DNA from: Selaginella moellendorffii
Lineage: Eukaryota > Streptophyta > Lycopodiopsida > Selaginellales > Selaginellaceae
DNA length: 64,000 nt
Direction of reading: 5' to 3'
Assembly (NCBI RefSeq): GCF_000143415.4
Contig: NW_003314268.1
Coordinates: 3,113,502 to 3,177,501 of the forward strand
Position numbers and translations under genes: made by a program
Shown: positions 48,458-59,499 of the stretch, one piece after another
Numbering within the stretch: position 1 is the stretch's first letter
Layout of the letters: each line of letters starts with the position of its first letter
Notes under the pieces: generated by a model
Databases searched by the model: none
What the model saw: the letters and a program-made list of their open reading frames with translations, nothing else
What the model was told of the DNA's origin: nothing

Positions 48458-48858
48458 TGTGAGGGCCAAGTGTACGGCTATGATGCCATATACTAATATT
48501 AGCGTGGGATTTTAGTAGCCGTCAGATTGGTTTCAATTTGAACCACTCGCTCCTATATATAAGCTAGGGTTTTTAGGCTAATTAATATGCACATTTTTTG
48601 TATTCCCTTTTTATATTCCAAGCACTCACATTGGTGGAGATGAGGGGCACCTTTGGTTGTCTTTGAGGAATGTTTGGATTTGGGATTTTGGTTTAGATCT
48701 AGCTTTTGCATTGTCTAGATCTAACTTTTTCCATTTCCTTTCTTCTGTTCTTTCCTTTCAGGATTTTGGTTTAGATCTAGCTTTTTGCATTGTCTAAATC
48801 TAACATTTCCTTCTAGCTTGTCGTTTCTCTTCTTTTGCTCTTTCTTCGTCTATCTTCA

Positions 48859-49196
48859 TGGTAGATCAGCAATCTCCTCCTTTGACTCTGGAGCAGTAGT
48901 TGGTACAATTGCTTGATGCTATGCGCTTGCAATTAAACAACCAAACTCAGTTGATGGTAGTGTTCATGGCACATAGTACAACTCCTCCTACTCTTGGTGC
49001 CAATCCTCGCGTTCGGCCGGAGTTCTTTCACGGGAATCCTAGGGATGATGTGTACCATTGGTTTGATCACTTCACAATGATTGCTACATATCATTCTTGG
49101 GATGATGCTCGACATTTACGTGAGTTTCTCATATGTCTCCAAGGGATGGCGTTACAGTGGTACAACGGCTTGGGTGCAGCCACTCGCAGAGTATAG
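48859..49196 (+). pseudogene. gypsy gag N-terminal part
   Basis: ATG at 48859 is followed by a TAG after 13 codons (48898), then an open capsid-like frame that includes FFHGNPRDDVYHWFDHF. It ends where other-element DNA starts at about 49195. Confidence 0.8.
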
Positions 49197-51840
49197 GGCT
49201 TATGAAGGTTGTAAGTGAGACACTTCTAAGTGGTTGAAGGTATGGTCAAGTAATTAAAGTAGAATGGAAAATTTAGTCACTCACAATTTCATTATTAAAG
49301 TAAAAATACTTAATTATATTGGCCCCTAAAGCTTTAGATATATGGTTGTTCATCACGCAAGAAGTTTTATGGTTAATATTAATGCCCTTTTATAAGTTCC
49401 TCTCCCTTCTTTAATCTATTCTCTTATTCCTAATGAGTTTATTGTTCTAATATCTATGGATTTTTTTGAGGAGGATTCTATACCATCAACAATTGTTATT
49501 CAGTATTTACAAGGTACAGAGCAAACTTTGCCTTCTCTGATGAGGTTTGTGAAGCTCAAAAGGTTGAGCCATGGATTTAAAGGCTTTGTGATGGGTTTGA
49601 AAATTCTGCATTACTTGCTGATGATTTACCATTTTGGCATTTACATTCTCAATATCACATTGAAGATGATTTCTTTTATTTTGTAAAGATGAATCCTAAT
49701 GATCATTTATGGTTGGGTGGTGCTCTCAATCTTTATTTTATGCTTTCTCTATATCTACTATGATTCTCTTATTTTATATGGGTATATAAAACATCATTGT
49801 GTGATTGAGAAGTTGCATAAGTCTTTTTATTAGCCAAAGATACGACATGATATTATCTAGTATATATGTAGTTGTATTTGGTGTAAAGCTTGTAATACTC
49901 TCCCTTATATTGTGGAAGGATAGTTCAAGTCAATTGCAATTTTTTGTTTGTTTGAGATAACCATTTGGATTAGGATGGTTATTTGTTATTTCTTCTGTAT
50001 GTATATGTGATAGGGGTACAGAATTCTATTGGTGCTTTACCATATAAAATTTTATATGGTTATAATCTGATACTGCCAATAAAGTTGAGTTTACCTTCAT
50101 AATTGTCGTAAATTGCTAATGCTAGATCTTGGGATCAATATTTGATAAGCATTATTCCACTTATCTAAGTAGAGCTTCTTGAACACTTGGGCCACATACA
50201 AGTGGAACAATAACAATGCTACAACTCCCATCATTGTCCACCCGTTGTAATGCACGTGGTTTTTACCCTTTATCCTAGGGTGATTTACTATAGGATAACC
50301 ACGAAGCGAAACCTAAACCCTCCATATGCCACATGTCCAAAGGATAGTGGTGTGGAACCCAAGTTTCAAGGCCTTGGGCCATTGAATGAAAGAACAGTGC
50401 CAAACTCCCAAGCATAGAGCCAAAGAGCAATGACATTGGAGCATGGAACAACTCTCGAGCATATAGCCCAAGGAGTGAAGGAACAAGAGCACGGAGCTAC
50501 TTGGAATAGTCCTAGAGTATCTAGTATCCCAATACCAGGACTAGCACGCAAAACAGAGCCAAATAAAGTTTAGCGCTATTTCAGCATATCGATGGCTTAA
50601 CGTGAGGACATGGGTACTCCACCAGCTAGCATGGTGTGGAGCTTGCGCAGAACAAGGACAGGCACACAAGCAAGAGTTAGACTCTACCTTAGGTTGGTCA
50701 GCCATGCCCGACCTACCCGCTATCTCTACTATACATTTGGAACCCTCTACATGCCCCTCCCCCCCCCTTTGAAGAACACACGCTTTGGGCTCACCCCAAG
50801 CCTCCCTTAGTATCAAGAGTTAGTTTCTGGGACAAACTCGAAATTTACTAAATATGGAATATCCTTATATTGCAAATTTAGACACGGAACGAACACCATT
50901 GTGTTTAGGACAATCTCTACATTCCGTAGATATGCTAAATGAGCAAATCTTGACACTTTCTATAAATAGCATTTATGACCGTAATGAGACCAACATAAAG
51001 GGTATGATAGCGAGAGTGTTTAGCAGACACAGTAAGCTATCATCTAGCGAATATTGAGGGACCAATCTCAATATTGTGGGGGTTCCTAACACTAGCAAGT
51101 GCAAGTCAATGAATGAGTTTTTCTAACGAGGTCAAGTATACTTGACTAATAGCACTTAGGAATTCCGTCCTTATGCTCATTTGGTCAAGTGCACACGTGA
51201 AGACCAATTTCTCAACTAGTTTAGGTAGAGACTAAAAAAGGGACTAGCAATACCGACCTCTTGCCATCGTGGCAATAAGGAAAGAATATTTTAAAGGACT
51301 AGCCGACAAGTAATTTTCGATACCCGAAGTCACATTCACGACACCTACAAAATATAAAGTGGATGATTTAATGCTAGTCTATTTTCCCAATCTTACAATA
51401 TATAGTTTATCTAAGGGGATCATTGTTCAGTAAAAGGGAGTATATTGAGTGTTGCGACAAGTTGGAGATGGTACATGGTTTGTTTAAAGGGCTTTTTGTT
51501 CAATATAAGAGACTGTATCATGTATTGCGACAAGTTAAATCACAAGTTTATGAGGTTTAGCATAACATTCAATAGATTGATCCTTTAAAAATTGTGCATG
51601 TGTAGCAACTTAAACACTTAATACAAAGGGATTAAAAATAACTAGCACCATCTATAAATCTATCTGTGCCTCTTCTTGATATTCCTCTAGATCCCAGCTT
51701 GTCAACTAGAGAATCCTAACTGCCTTCTATCCTTCCAAGAGGAAGGGATGATATGAGCTCTAAGTGTATAGTTAAGATGCTGTATACTAATATTAACATA
51801 ATGAATTTTGATAGTCATTAGATTGGTTTCAATCTAGATG
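49195..51840 (+). mobile_element. Patchwork of LTR-tail and older gypsy fragments
   Basis: 49195-49290 equals the last 95 bp of the minisatellite-family LTR (ending GTCACTCACA). 49291-50240 and 51344-51750 are degenerate gypsy pol, and 51751-51838 is the start of a gypsy LTR. All frames are full of stops. How these entered the younger element (insertion or recombination between elements) is not clear. Confidence 0.65.
50246..51343 (+). mobile_element. Unassigned 1.1-kb insertion, LTR-like
   Basis: It interrupts degenerate gypsy sequence between GTCCACC and CTACAAAATA. It begins TGTAATGCAC and ends TTCACGACA (TG...CA), contains no gene, and has a TATAAATAG box near 50960. Flanks do not give a clear duplication. 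A solo LTR of an unrelated family is my best guess. Confidence 0.4.
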
Positions 51841-51844
51841 ATTT

Positions 51845-54020
51845 ACTAGGTGACTGCTGACTTCATTGATGATGTCTTGATCCACTTGGAGGGGACATGG
51901 GAGGAGCACGTTCATGATGTTTGTAAAGTGTTGGATCGGCTACGTGACATTGGTTTAAAGTTGAAGCAGTCGAAGTGTGTGTTTGGGTCCAAGGATACAA
52001 CTTATCTTGGGTACCGTATTTCTCATGAGGGTTTGGAAGTTGATCCTGACAAACTTGTGGCTGTTCTAAAGTTCCCTACTCTAAAGTGTGTGAATGATGT
52101 GCAGCACTTCTTACACCGTTGTGAGTATTGCTGAAGTCATCAACATCATCTTTTATTTGGTCTCTGGATTGTGAGCGGGCATTCGGGGATCTCAAAGAGC
52201 TGTTGACGACTCCTCTAGTTTTGGCATATCCTGACTACACTTGACCTTTTATTTTGCGCGTGGATGCTTCTGACATTAGTCTTGGAAGTGTGTTGATGCA
52301 AGAGAGCTCGAGTGTGCCTGGTCAGCGCCATCCCATTGCATATATAAGCCGTACATTACAACCAGCGGAAATGAACTACTCTATGACAGAGAAGGAGTGT
52401 TTAGTAGCAGTTTGGGGTTTTGAGAAACTTCATGCATATCTACATGGTTCTCAGACGTTACTTGAAGGTGATCATGCTGCTGTTACTTCATTATTGAAGC
52501 GGAAGAACCTGATTAGTTATACTGCTCAATGGGCTTTAAAGCTTCAGATATATGATTTTGATGTTCATTGCCCAAAGAGTTCTATAGCTGAAGCTAATGC
52601 CCTTTCTCGAGCTCCTCTTCCTTCTCCATTCTCTTCTCATGTTTCTGATAAGCCTGTTGTTCCAGCCTCTGTGGATTTTTTAGACGAGGATTCTATGCCG
52701 TCGGCTGTTGCTGTCTTGACGTTCAGTGTCCACAAGGCACTGAGCAAGATCTACCTTCTCTTGATGAGGTTCGTGAGGCTCAAAAGATTGAGCCGTGGAT
52801 TCAAAGGCTTCGAGATGGGTTTGAGAATCTTGTCTCACTTGCTGATGACTTGCCTTTCCGGCATTTACATTCTCAATATCGCCTTGAAGACAGCCTTCTT
52901 TATTTTGTGAGGACGGATCCTAATGATCATTTACGGCTGGTGGTGCCTTCTATCTTTATTCCGCGGTTTCTCCATGCCTACCATGATTCTCCTGTTCTAG
53001 GTGGGCATATGGGACATTGTCGTGTAACCGAGAAGCTACGTAAGTCTTTCTATTGGCCAAAGATGCGACGTGATATTATTCAGTATATGCGTAGCTGCGT
53101 TTGGTGCCAAGCTCGTAATACTCCCCCTCGGGCTGTGGAAGGATGGTTGGAGTTAATTGCAGTTTCCCGTCCATTTGAGTTGGTGGCGTTTGATCTTATG
53201 GGACCTTTTCCACGGTCCACTGCTGGCAATGAGTATGTTATTATTGCTTTTGACTACTTGACTCGTTAGGTGGAAGTTGGTGCTCTTGCTAGCGCCTTTG
53301 CAACTGCTGTTGGATACTTCCTCCTCAATCGAGTGGTGTTCTAGCATTCTTATCCAGAGCGGATTCTTTCGGATAATGGTCCCGCATTTATGGCTGAGGC
53401 ATTTCATGTTTTGATGTCTCGGTTGGGGATATGCTACACTTTCACGAGTGCTTATCATCCACAATCAGATGGTCTGGTGGAACGGCTCGTTCGGACATTC
53501 AAAGGGATTGCGAAGTATGTGAACTTTCAGCATTTGGATTGGGATGGTTATTTCTGCATATGTCATAGGGATGCAGAGTTTTGTTGGTGATTCACCATAT
53601 AAACTCCTATATAGTCATGATCCAATATTACCAACGGAGCTGGGTTTACCTTCGTGATTGCCACGAGCTACAGATGCTAGGTTATGGGATCAGTATTTAA
53701 CGAGCATTCTTCCACTTGTCCGAGCGGAGTCTACCAAATACTTAGGCCGCGTACAAGTAGGACAACAACGGCAGTATAACTCCCATCACCGTCCACTTGC
53801 AGAGTACAAAATTGATGATTTGGTGTTAGTCCGTTTTCCCCATTTTACGGTACGTGGTTTATCTAAGGGGCTCTTTGCACAATGGAAAGGACTGTATCAG
53901 GTGTTGCGACAAGTTGGACCACAAGTTTATGAGGTTCGGCATGACGTCCAGCAGGCTGATCCTCTAGAGATTGTGCATATGCAACGATTAAAACGCTTCA
54001 TACAAAGGGATCAGGAATAA
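51845..54020 (+). pseudogene. gypsy pol: reverse transcriptase end, RNase H, integrase
   Basis: In order: RT C-terminus from the polymerase Asp pair (FIDDVLIH) with KCVFGSKDTTYLGYRIS, RNase H (VDASDISLGSVLMQ; AYISRTLQPAEMNYSMTEKECLV), the integrase zinc finger (GHMGH, CVWCQAR) and core with Asp (FDLMGPFP), Asp (LSDNGPAF) and Glu (DGLVERL), then a C-terminal SH3-like region (DLVLVRFPHFTVRGLSKG). Stops or frameshifts at about 52130, 52720, 53267, 53342 and 53590 break it. The enzyme set copies element RNA and inserts the cDNA; here it is inactive. Confidence 0.88.
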
Positions 54021-54514
54021 TTAATACCACCTATAGATCCACTAATGCCTCCTCTTGATGTTCCTTTAGATCCTGGCCCATCTACAAAAGAACCCTGATG
54101 GTCTTCCATTATTCTCAGAGGAGGGGATGATGTGAGGGCCAAGTGTACAGTTATGATGCCGTATACTAGCGTAGTGGGATTTTAGTAGTTGTCGGATTGG
54201 TTTCAATTTAGACCACTCGCTCCTATATATAAGCTAGGGTTTTTGGGTTAATTGATATACACATTTTCTGTATTCCCTTTCTATATTCTAAGCACTCACA
54301 GTACATAATTAATTACTTAATTAATTAATATGCACATTTCTATATTCCATTTCCCTATTCCATGAACACATATTATATTAATAATAAATAAAATTTTATT
54401 TCAAATAAAAAAGCTTAAAAGGAATATTTTAAACTATATCTCAATATTCTAAATATATTCCTTAAAAGTTTGTACTATGCACAAAAGGTGAGCTAGAAAA
54501 TATAACTTTACCTA

Positions 54515-55348
54515 CTAGACACCTCCTAGTCCCCAGCCAGCATCTAGCAACTTTGTAAGTTCATCGTCTTCTTCCTCCTTGTCTTCTTCCTCCTTGTCGT
54601 GGCCATGATCTTCGACAATCTTGTCCGCCACAAACTCTTGATCCACAACCTTTGCTTCCACAAACGCGTGGTTTTCTTCTTCTTCTTCTACTTCTTCTTC
54701 TGATTCTTCTTTGAGCTTCCCTCCCTGGAGATCATGGTTTCTCACCTCGCTGTGCTCCACCAGCCACTTGGAGATCCGGTCAAGTGCCAGGGCCTCGCCC
54801 AGTCCATGGAAAACAGGTGAGACCAAGCCCGAGCCCGGGAGCTTGTGGACAATGTTCGTCACGGGATCCTTGTATTCCACCCAGATGTCGGCGGCAGAGC
54901 CAACGATCCCTCGTTTCTGAAACTCACCCGCGATTTTCCTGGGGTAGTTGATCACATCGATCGCGCTGTGGAGGCATGTCTCGATGGCCTCGCCAACGAC
55001 ATAGATCTGAAAAGAAAAAAAAAAAAGTGGAAGACAATGAATCGAACTTCCATACGAAAAAGACAAAAGAAATTACTCGATCATCCAGGAATTTGAGAAG
55101 ATCGAGCCCTTGGGTCCCCGCAGCATGGAAGATCGGCTCTAGGAAATTTTCGGCCAAGGCGATGGACGGACCCAGAGGCCTGGGAAGCTCGACAGCTTTG
55201 GTGGCGGCATATCGCGCCAGGACAAACGCTCTCTTCCCCAAATTCTGGAGCAGTTTTGGCTGCTGCTCCTTGACGAAAATCTGCCCGAGAAACCCCCATC
55301 AATCAATCCAGAATCTAGAGCAGCAAAATTTACCTCCTCGTCTTGCAT
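54515..55348 (-). CDS. REF/SRPP-like lipid-droplet-associated protein
   Basis: Three exons join in frame: 55348-55334 (MQDEE), 55280-55077, 55006-54515; 236 aa. The core has ARYAATKAVELPRPLGPS, PIFHAAGTQGLDLLKFLDDR and VINYPRKIAGEFQKRGIVGSA, the pattern of rubber elongation factor/small rubber particle proteins, which in most plants coat lipid droplets. The C-terminal third is an acidic tail of Glu/Asp/Lys, longer than usual. The tiny first exon is accepted because it supplies the only in-frame ATG and a good donor. A link in function with the lipase at 8724 (both lipid-droplet types) is possible but only inferred. Confidence 0.85.
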
Positions 55349-55589
55349 TGCAAGCGTCCGACTGGGGCAATCGCGAGCATGCAAGTGTCACGACCTGGAA
55401 AAAAATCTCCCGATAAGCGCATGAAATTATGTGGAGAGAAACGAGTCGATTTCGGACCCTAGAACCCAGAATCGCATGGATCCACTCACCGATTTCCTGC
55501 CGACCGATCGATCGCTGAGCTTCCCTCCCAGGGCTGAGCGGGCGCGCGCCGACCCCAAAACGGTCACTCTGCAAATTATAAACACACAA

Positions 55590-55769
55590 AATGCTGGCTC
55601 GCTCTAAAACGAAGAACGCGACACTGAATTAAAAACTAAAAGGAAGAGGATATTTAAAGGACACGTGTTCGGTTTGTACTACGTTTCTTTTCTTATTACT
55701 AAAGCTTAGGATCTTGGAACAATTTCCGGCGCTGTCCACGATTTTTATCATCTCTGAAGCCATTGGAAG
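55590..55769. other. Upstream flank of the REF/SRPP gene
   Basis: No gene seen. The sequence becomes AT-rich. Confidence 0.4.
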
Positions 55770-56440
55770 TTGAACATGATGGACATGTTTCGCAGCTACT
55801 GAATGACGTCAACGCCTGGAGTTCTGTCAGACACGCAACACAGCTACCACTTTCTTCGGATATGATGTTTTTGCTTTTAGTGATGAACTAATCCTTAGAG
55901 GGAACGATGACAAGATTTGAGTTCTTCTCAACCAAGTGGACGCTCAACGTCTGTCCTATCGTACATCCTGACCCGTTACTTCAGCAGTCCATTAGAGTAC
56001 ATGGAGCTCTTATGTGGTCCAGTGATTTCTGAATATCAGCCACTGTTGGTGATTTTTGTGTTGTGGTGACAAGATCATTCTAAGCAAAGGACTGTTTGAC
56101 CTGGAAAAGGAGTGATTTCTTCTTAGTTTTTCATTATCATACTTCTTCTTTATGATCGCAGCAAAAGTATATGCAAAACAGCTTACTATAATCCGTCGGT
56201 CTCGGGTGCCACAAGACCCTGTAAATAGCTGATGGATGAATGAATGAATATTTCATCTGGCATTTAAAGCAACAAACAGGAAGCTTGGTAGTGAATTGGG
56301 TATAGAGGTGTTTGTATTTCGCGTGTGCAAATTATATCCTTCTCTTACAAGTGCCAAAAGGGGACTTGCACACATTGATGCATTTCTGTGCACAATATTG
56401 ACAGCTTTCATTGTCTAAGGCAATTCCAGTATGTAGTATG
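55770..56440 (+). pseudogene. EHD GTPase fragment (partial duplicate of 62400-63270)
   Basis: 55790-55990 matches the exon that starts LLNDVTFIDTPG with deletions; 55985-56130 matches the next exon region including LMRVYGALMWS; 56340-56430 matches the exon near 63190. Introns are retained, so this is a DNA-level duplicate. Stops and indels are frequent. Confidence 0.8.
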
Positions 56441-59400
56441 ACATGCTCACTTAATGCTAATCATGATTCTAACTCCTGGAGACAATATTTGCTATAATCT
56501 GAGTTGTCATATCATTGCTACAATCTGACTCCTGGGGCTTTGTTTTCTAGGTTATGTCAAGCTCATAGAACAACATTAGTTTGACTTGGTTGCAAATCAA
56601 AAGTTTTAACTCAAAATCAATTCATTGTTAGATAAAGTTATAATTTAGAAATTCTTATTTTCACTAGTTTTTAATGAAAAAATAAGAATTTTTAATTATT
56701 TACTATTTGACTCTAAGGTGTTTGCTGCCTATCTATATTGCTTTACAACTTGTGGCCTATAAAATGAAAAAATGTAGAGAGTTCATTGAAATCTTTTGTA
56801 CTAAATAGCCAAAGCTTAACTCTCTTAGAAATTCATAAACTTCAACTTCTATAACAATGTCAGTATTAATCTGAAACTAATTCACATCCAACATAAAAGG
56901 CATTTCTTGTAACTCTAGTGGAAAAGGTAAGTTCCAATGTTTGACATTTAAACTGTGCTCTTTGAATATCTTGCTTAATCAGTTCCTCTCTACAAGTAAA
57001 ATGAAGTCTCCTCTTCATTGTTAATGATAAACAAAGTTATAATTTTACACTTGTAAATTGAGTAGTTTATCCTTTCCTACAGGTTGAAGTATAGGTTCAT
57101 CATCATAGATGTAACTTTGAACCTTTGTTATCAATATTTTGGCTGAAATGGTTATTTGTGTAGTCTACTGAACTAAATCTTTAATCATTTTAAAGTAACA
57201 TTCCATAAAGAACATCAACCATGAATAACATGGTCCTACTAACTCAACCTCCTCTAAAATTGTATATCTTATAATTTAATGTGAATTGCTCTAGAATTGT
57301 AGATATACTTGCTTATTCATTTGGTTGAATAGGTTGAGCTAATAAAACCATGATACTCATGATCGAAATTCCTCATATGTCACATTCTCAACAATATAAA
57401 TAACTAAGTGTACTTGTTATGGATATTGTTGGAAGTTTAGTTTCTAGCAAATAAATTCTTATCCTAAAAGTAGTGTTAGCAAACATTACGATGATCAAAG
57501 AGGGACTTAATAAGGTCAAAGAAAGGATCTTAAAGCATTCTAAGGGTATTATAGAATAGTTATAAGATTGGATGTTTTAATTTTGATAAGATAATGAGAA
57601 TGGATATAACTTAAGGCATAAGAAGCTAGTGTGTCACTGGTACATTTGAAGTGGGATTCAAACACATAAAGCACTTGAACTAAGTGTGTGGCTTAATGCC
57701 ACTTTTAGGTCTAAGTTAGAATGAAGACCTATAAAAGTTATAAATAAAACTCATTCAAGTGGTCAATAATGTAAATAAGTGATTAAAGTAGAATAGAAAA
57801 TTAAGTCACTTATACTAACTTAACTCAAAGGGTAAATTGTCAAAAAAGTGGGGCTTTCCTTACTCTCAGAAGAAATTAATTTTCAAATTTTGTATAAATT
57901 TAATAAATTTTAAGCAACAAAAAAAATAACTTTCCATTAAAGTTTAATTATAAGGGTTTATTTATTTCCTTCTTAAATTGGTTAAAGATTTTAGGATATA
58001 AAAAGTTTAAATCTAAAAACTTACACCCATAAAGCACAAATTTTCCCTCTCTTGATCCATGTATAAACCAGCTGCAAGATAGGCACAAATTTCAAGAGAG
58101 AGAGATATTCATTAGCCACTACAAAATTGAAAGCCTAGATAATTAATATTATATCAAAGACATATTTTTTGATAAGCCATTATAAAATTAAAATTTTGAA
58201 TAATCAATACTAGACCAAGACACATAACTCAAAATCAAGCATGTGATCCAAAAAATCCCATAAAATGCCAATACAGCATATTGCTAACTATAATTTATGT
58301 TTGCTAGCATATTTTATAGTCCAAAGGATTATTTATGATAGGTGAGTGCAGTTCTTACTAGCATCTGAGGAAGCTGTTATAGCTAAGAAACCTCTATCCT
58401 AATTACTCTTCAATAATGTGTATATATTTTAGGTGGGTTGAAAGGAGGAAGTATTCATTCTTGTTCATAAGTTGGAGTGTTGAACTTATAGAATAGCTAG
58501 AAAAATATATTTAAACTAAAAGTGATTATTTCATATATTTGTATTTGTTGTTGCACTTATCAACTATAGAAGTGATTGTTGCATCAGGGCTGCACTAGGA
58601 AACTATATATTTGTGGTATTATTATCATTGTACCAGGACTCTTGATCACAAACATCATTATTTAGTTGATTGTCCTTACTATTTGATGCTATTCTTCTTA
58701 TGAAGCCTAGATATGGTTGGAATGAGCATGTGGTTTTAGCAAATATGCCTCCTCAATAACACATCTTCTATGACTGTGTGAGAAAGAAAAAGAAAAAGTA
58801 GGAGACAATGTGTACCCTTAAAATAGGGTAATGGTTTATTTGCTCATGCTCATAAACCCTGCCCAACTTATCACTTGCAATTGTCACTTTTAAATCTAAA
58901 CTCAACCCAAGTGTATTTGTGAACATATCATAGATGCACTAAAAAACTGTGGTGTGGTTGTCATTGCATTAAGACTTTTGGTCATAAGCATCATTGTTTG
59001 GCTGATTGTTATTATTTCGACATTCTTTAAGGCTGTTTTTGCTCTTTGAATCACTACTGCCTTGTACTATTGTGAGCATTGGAGTCTTGGAAGGTGTAGT
59101 GCCTCCATTGAATGGCTAATCTTTGTTCCAACCATATCTAAACCTTATAAGCATTCTAAAACCCTTTCCGCCTATTTCCTTTACCAAGCAACGAAGGTTG
59201 CACTAGTAGACATGCATGCCATAACAACTCTAAGAATTGGGGTCATGCAAGAGATGGGAAGCCTTTATGGTCTCCCCACACTAAGCCAAGATTCTATTTG
59301 ATGGCATGTTATATGATTCTAGTATGTGAAAGAAGGTGGGTTGAAACACTGCCAAGATTGGTGAGAAATGGACCTGTGTATGCCTTTAGAGTTCTTGGCG

Positions 59401-59499
59401 AGGAGGCATGGGGACGAGACAGAGATCGGAAGAGTGTGTCTTTTGGGCTTTTCTTTGTGTTTAAGAATGGACCGAATAAATACGGGTGCAACCTAAAGT
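56441..59499. other. AT-rich spacer, no gene
   Basis: About 3 kb of roughly 70 percent AT DNA with poly-A/T runs. Short open frames near 59062-59519 show no family signal. A piece near 57640-57800 recalls the tail of the minisatellite-family LTR (AAGTGATTAAAGTAGAATAG). Nothing else can be supported. Confidence 0.5.

Larger units (their letters stand above)
48458..54300 (+). mobile_element. Gypsy retrotransposon with short LTRs, inserted in a relative's LTR
   Basis: LTRs at 48458-48630 (173 bp) and 54131-54300 (170 bp) start TGTGAGGGCC and end CACTCACA. GTAC flanks both sides (48454-48457, 54301-54304). The primer-binding region TTGGTGGAGATGAGGGGCAC follows the 5' LTR and a polypurine tract AGAGGAGGGGATGA precedes the 3' LTR. 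gag begins at 48859; reverse transcriptase end, RNase H and integrase are at 51845-54020. The middle (49195-51840) is replaced by fragments of other elements, so it cannot be autonomous. Confidence 0.9.
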
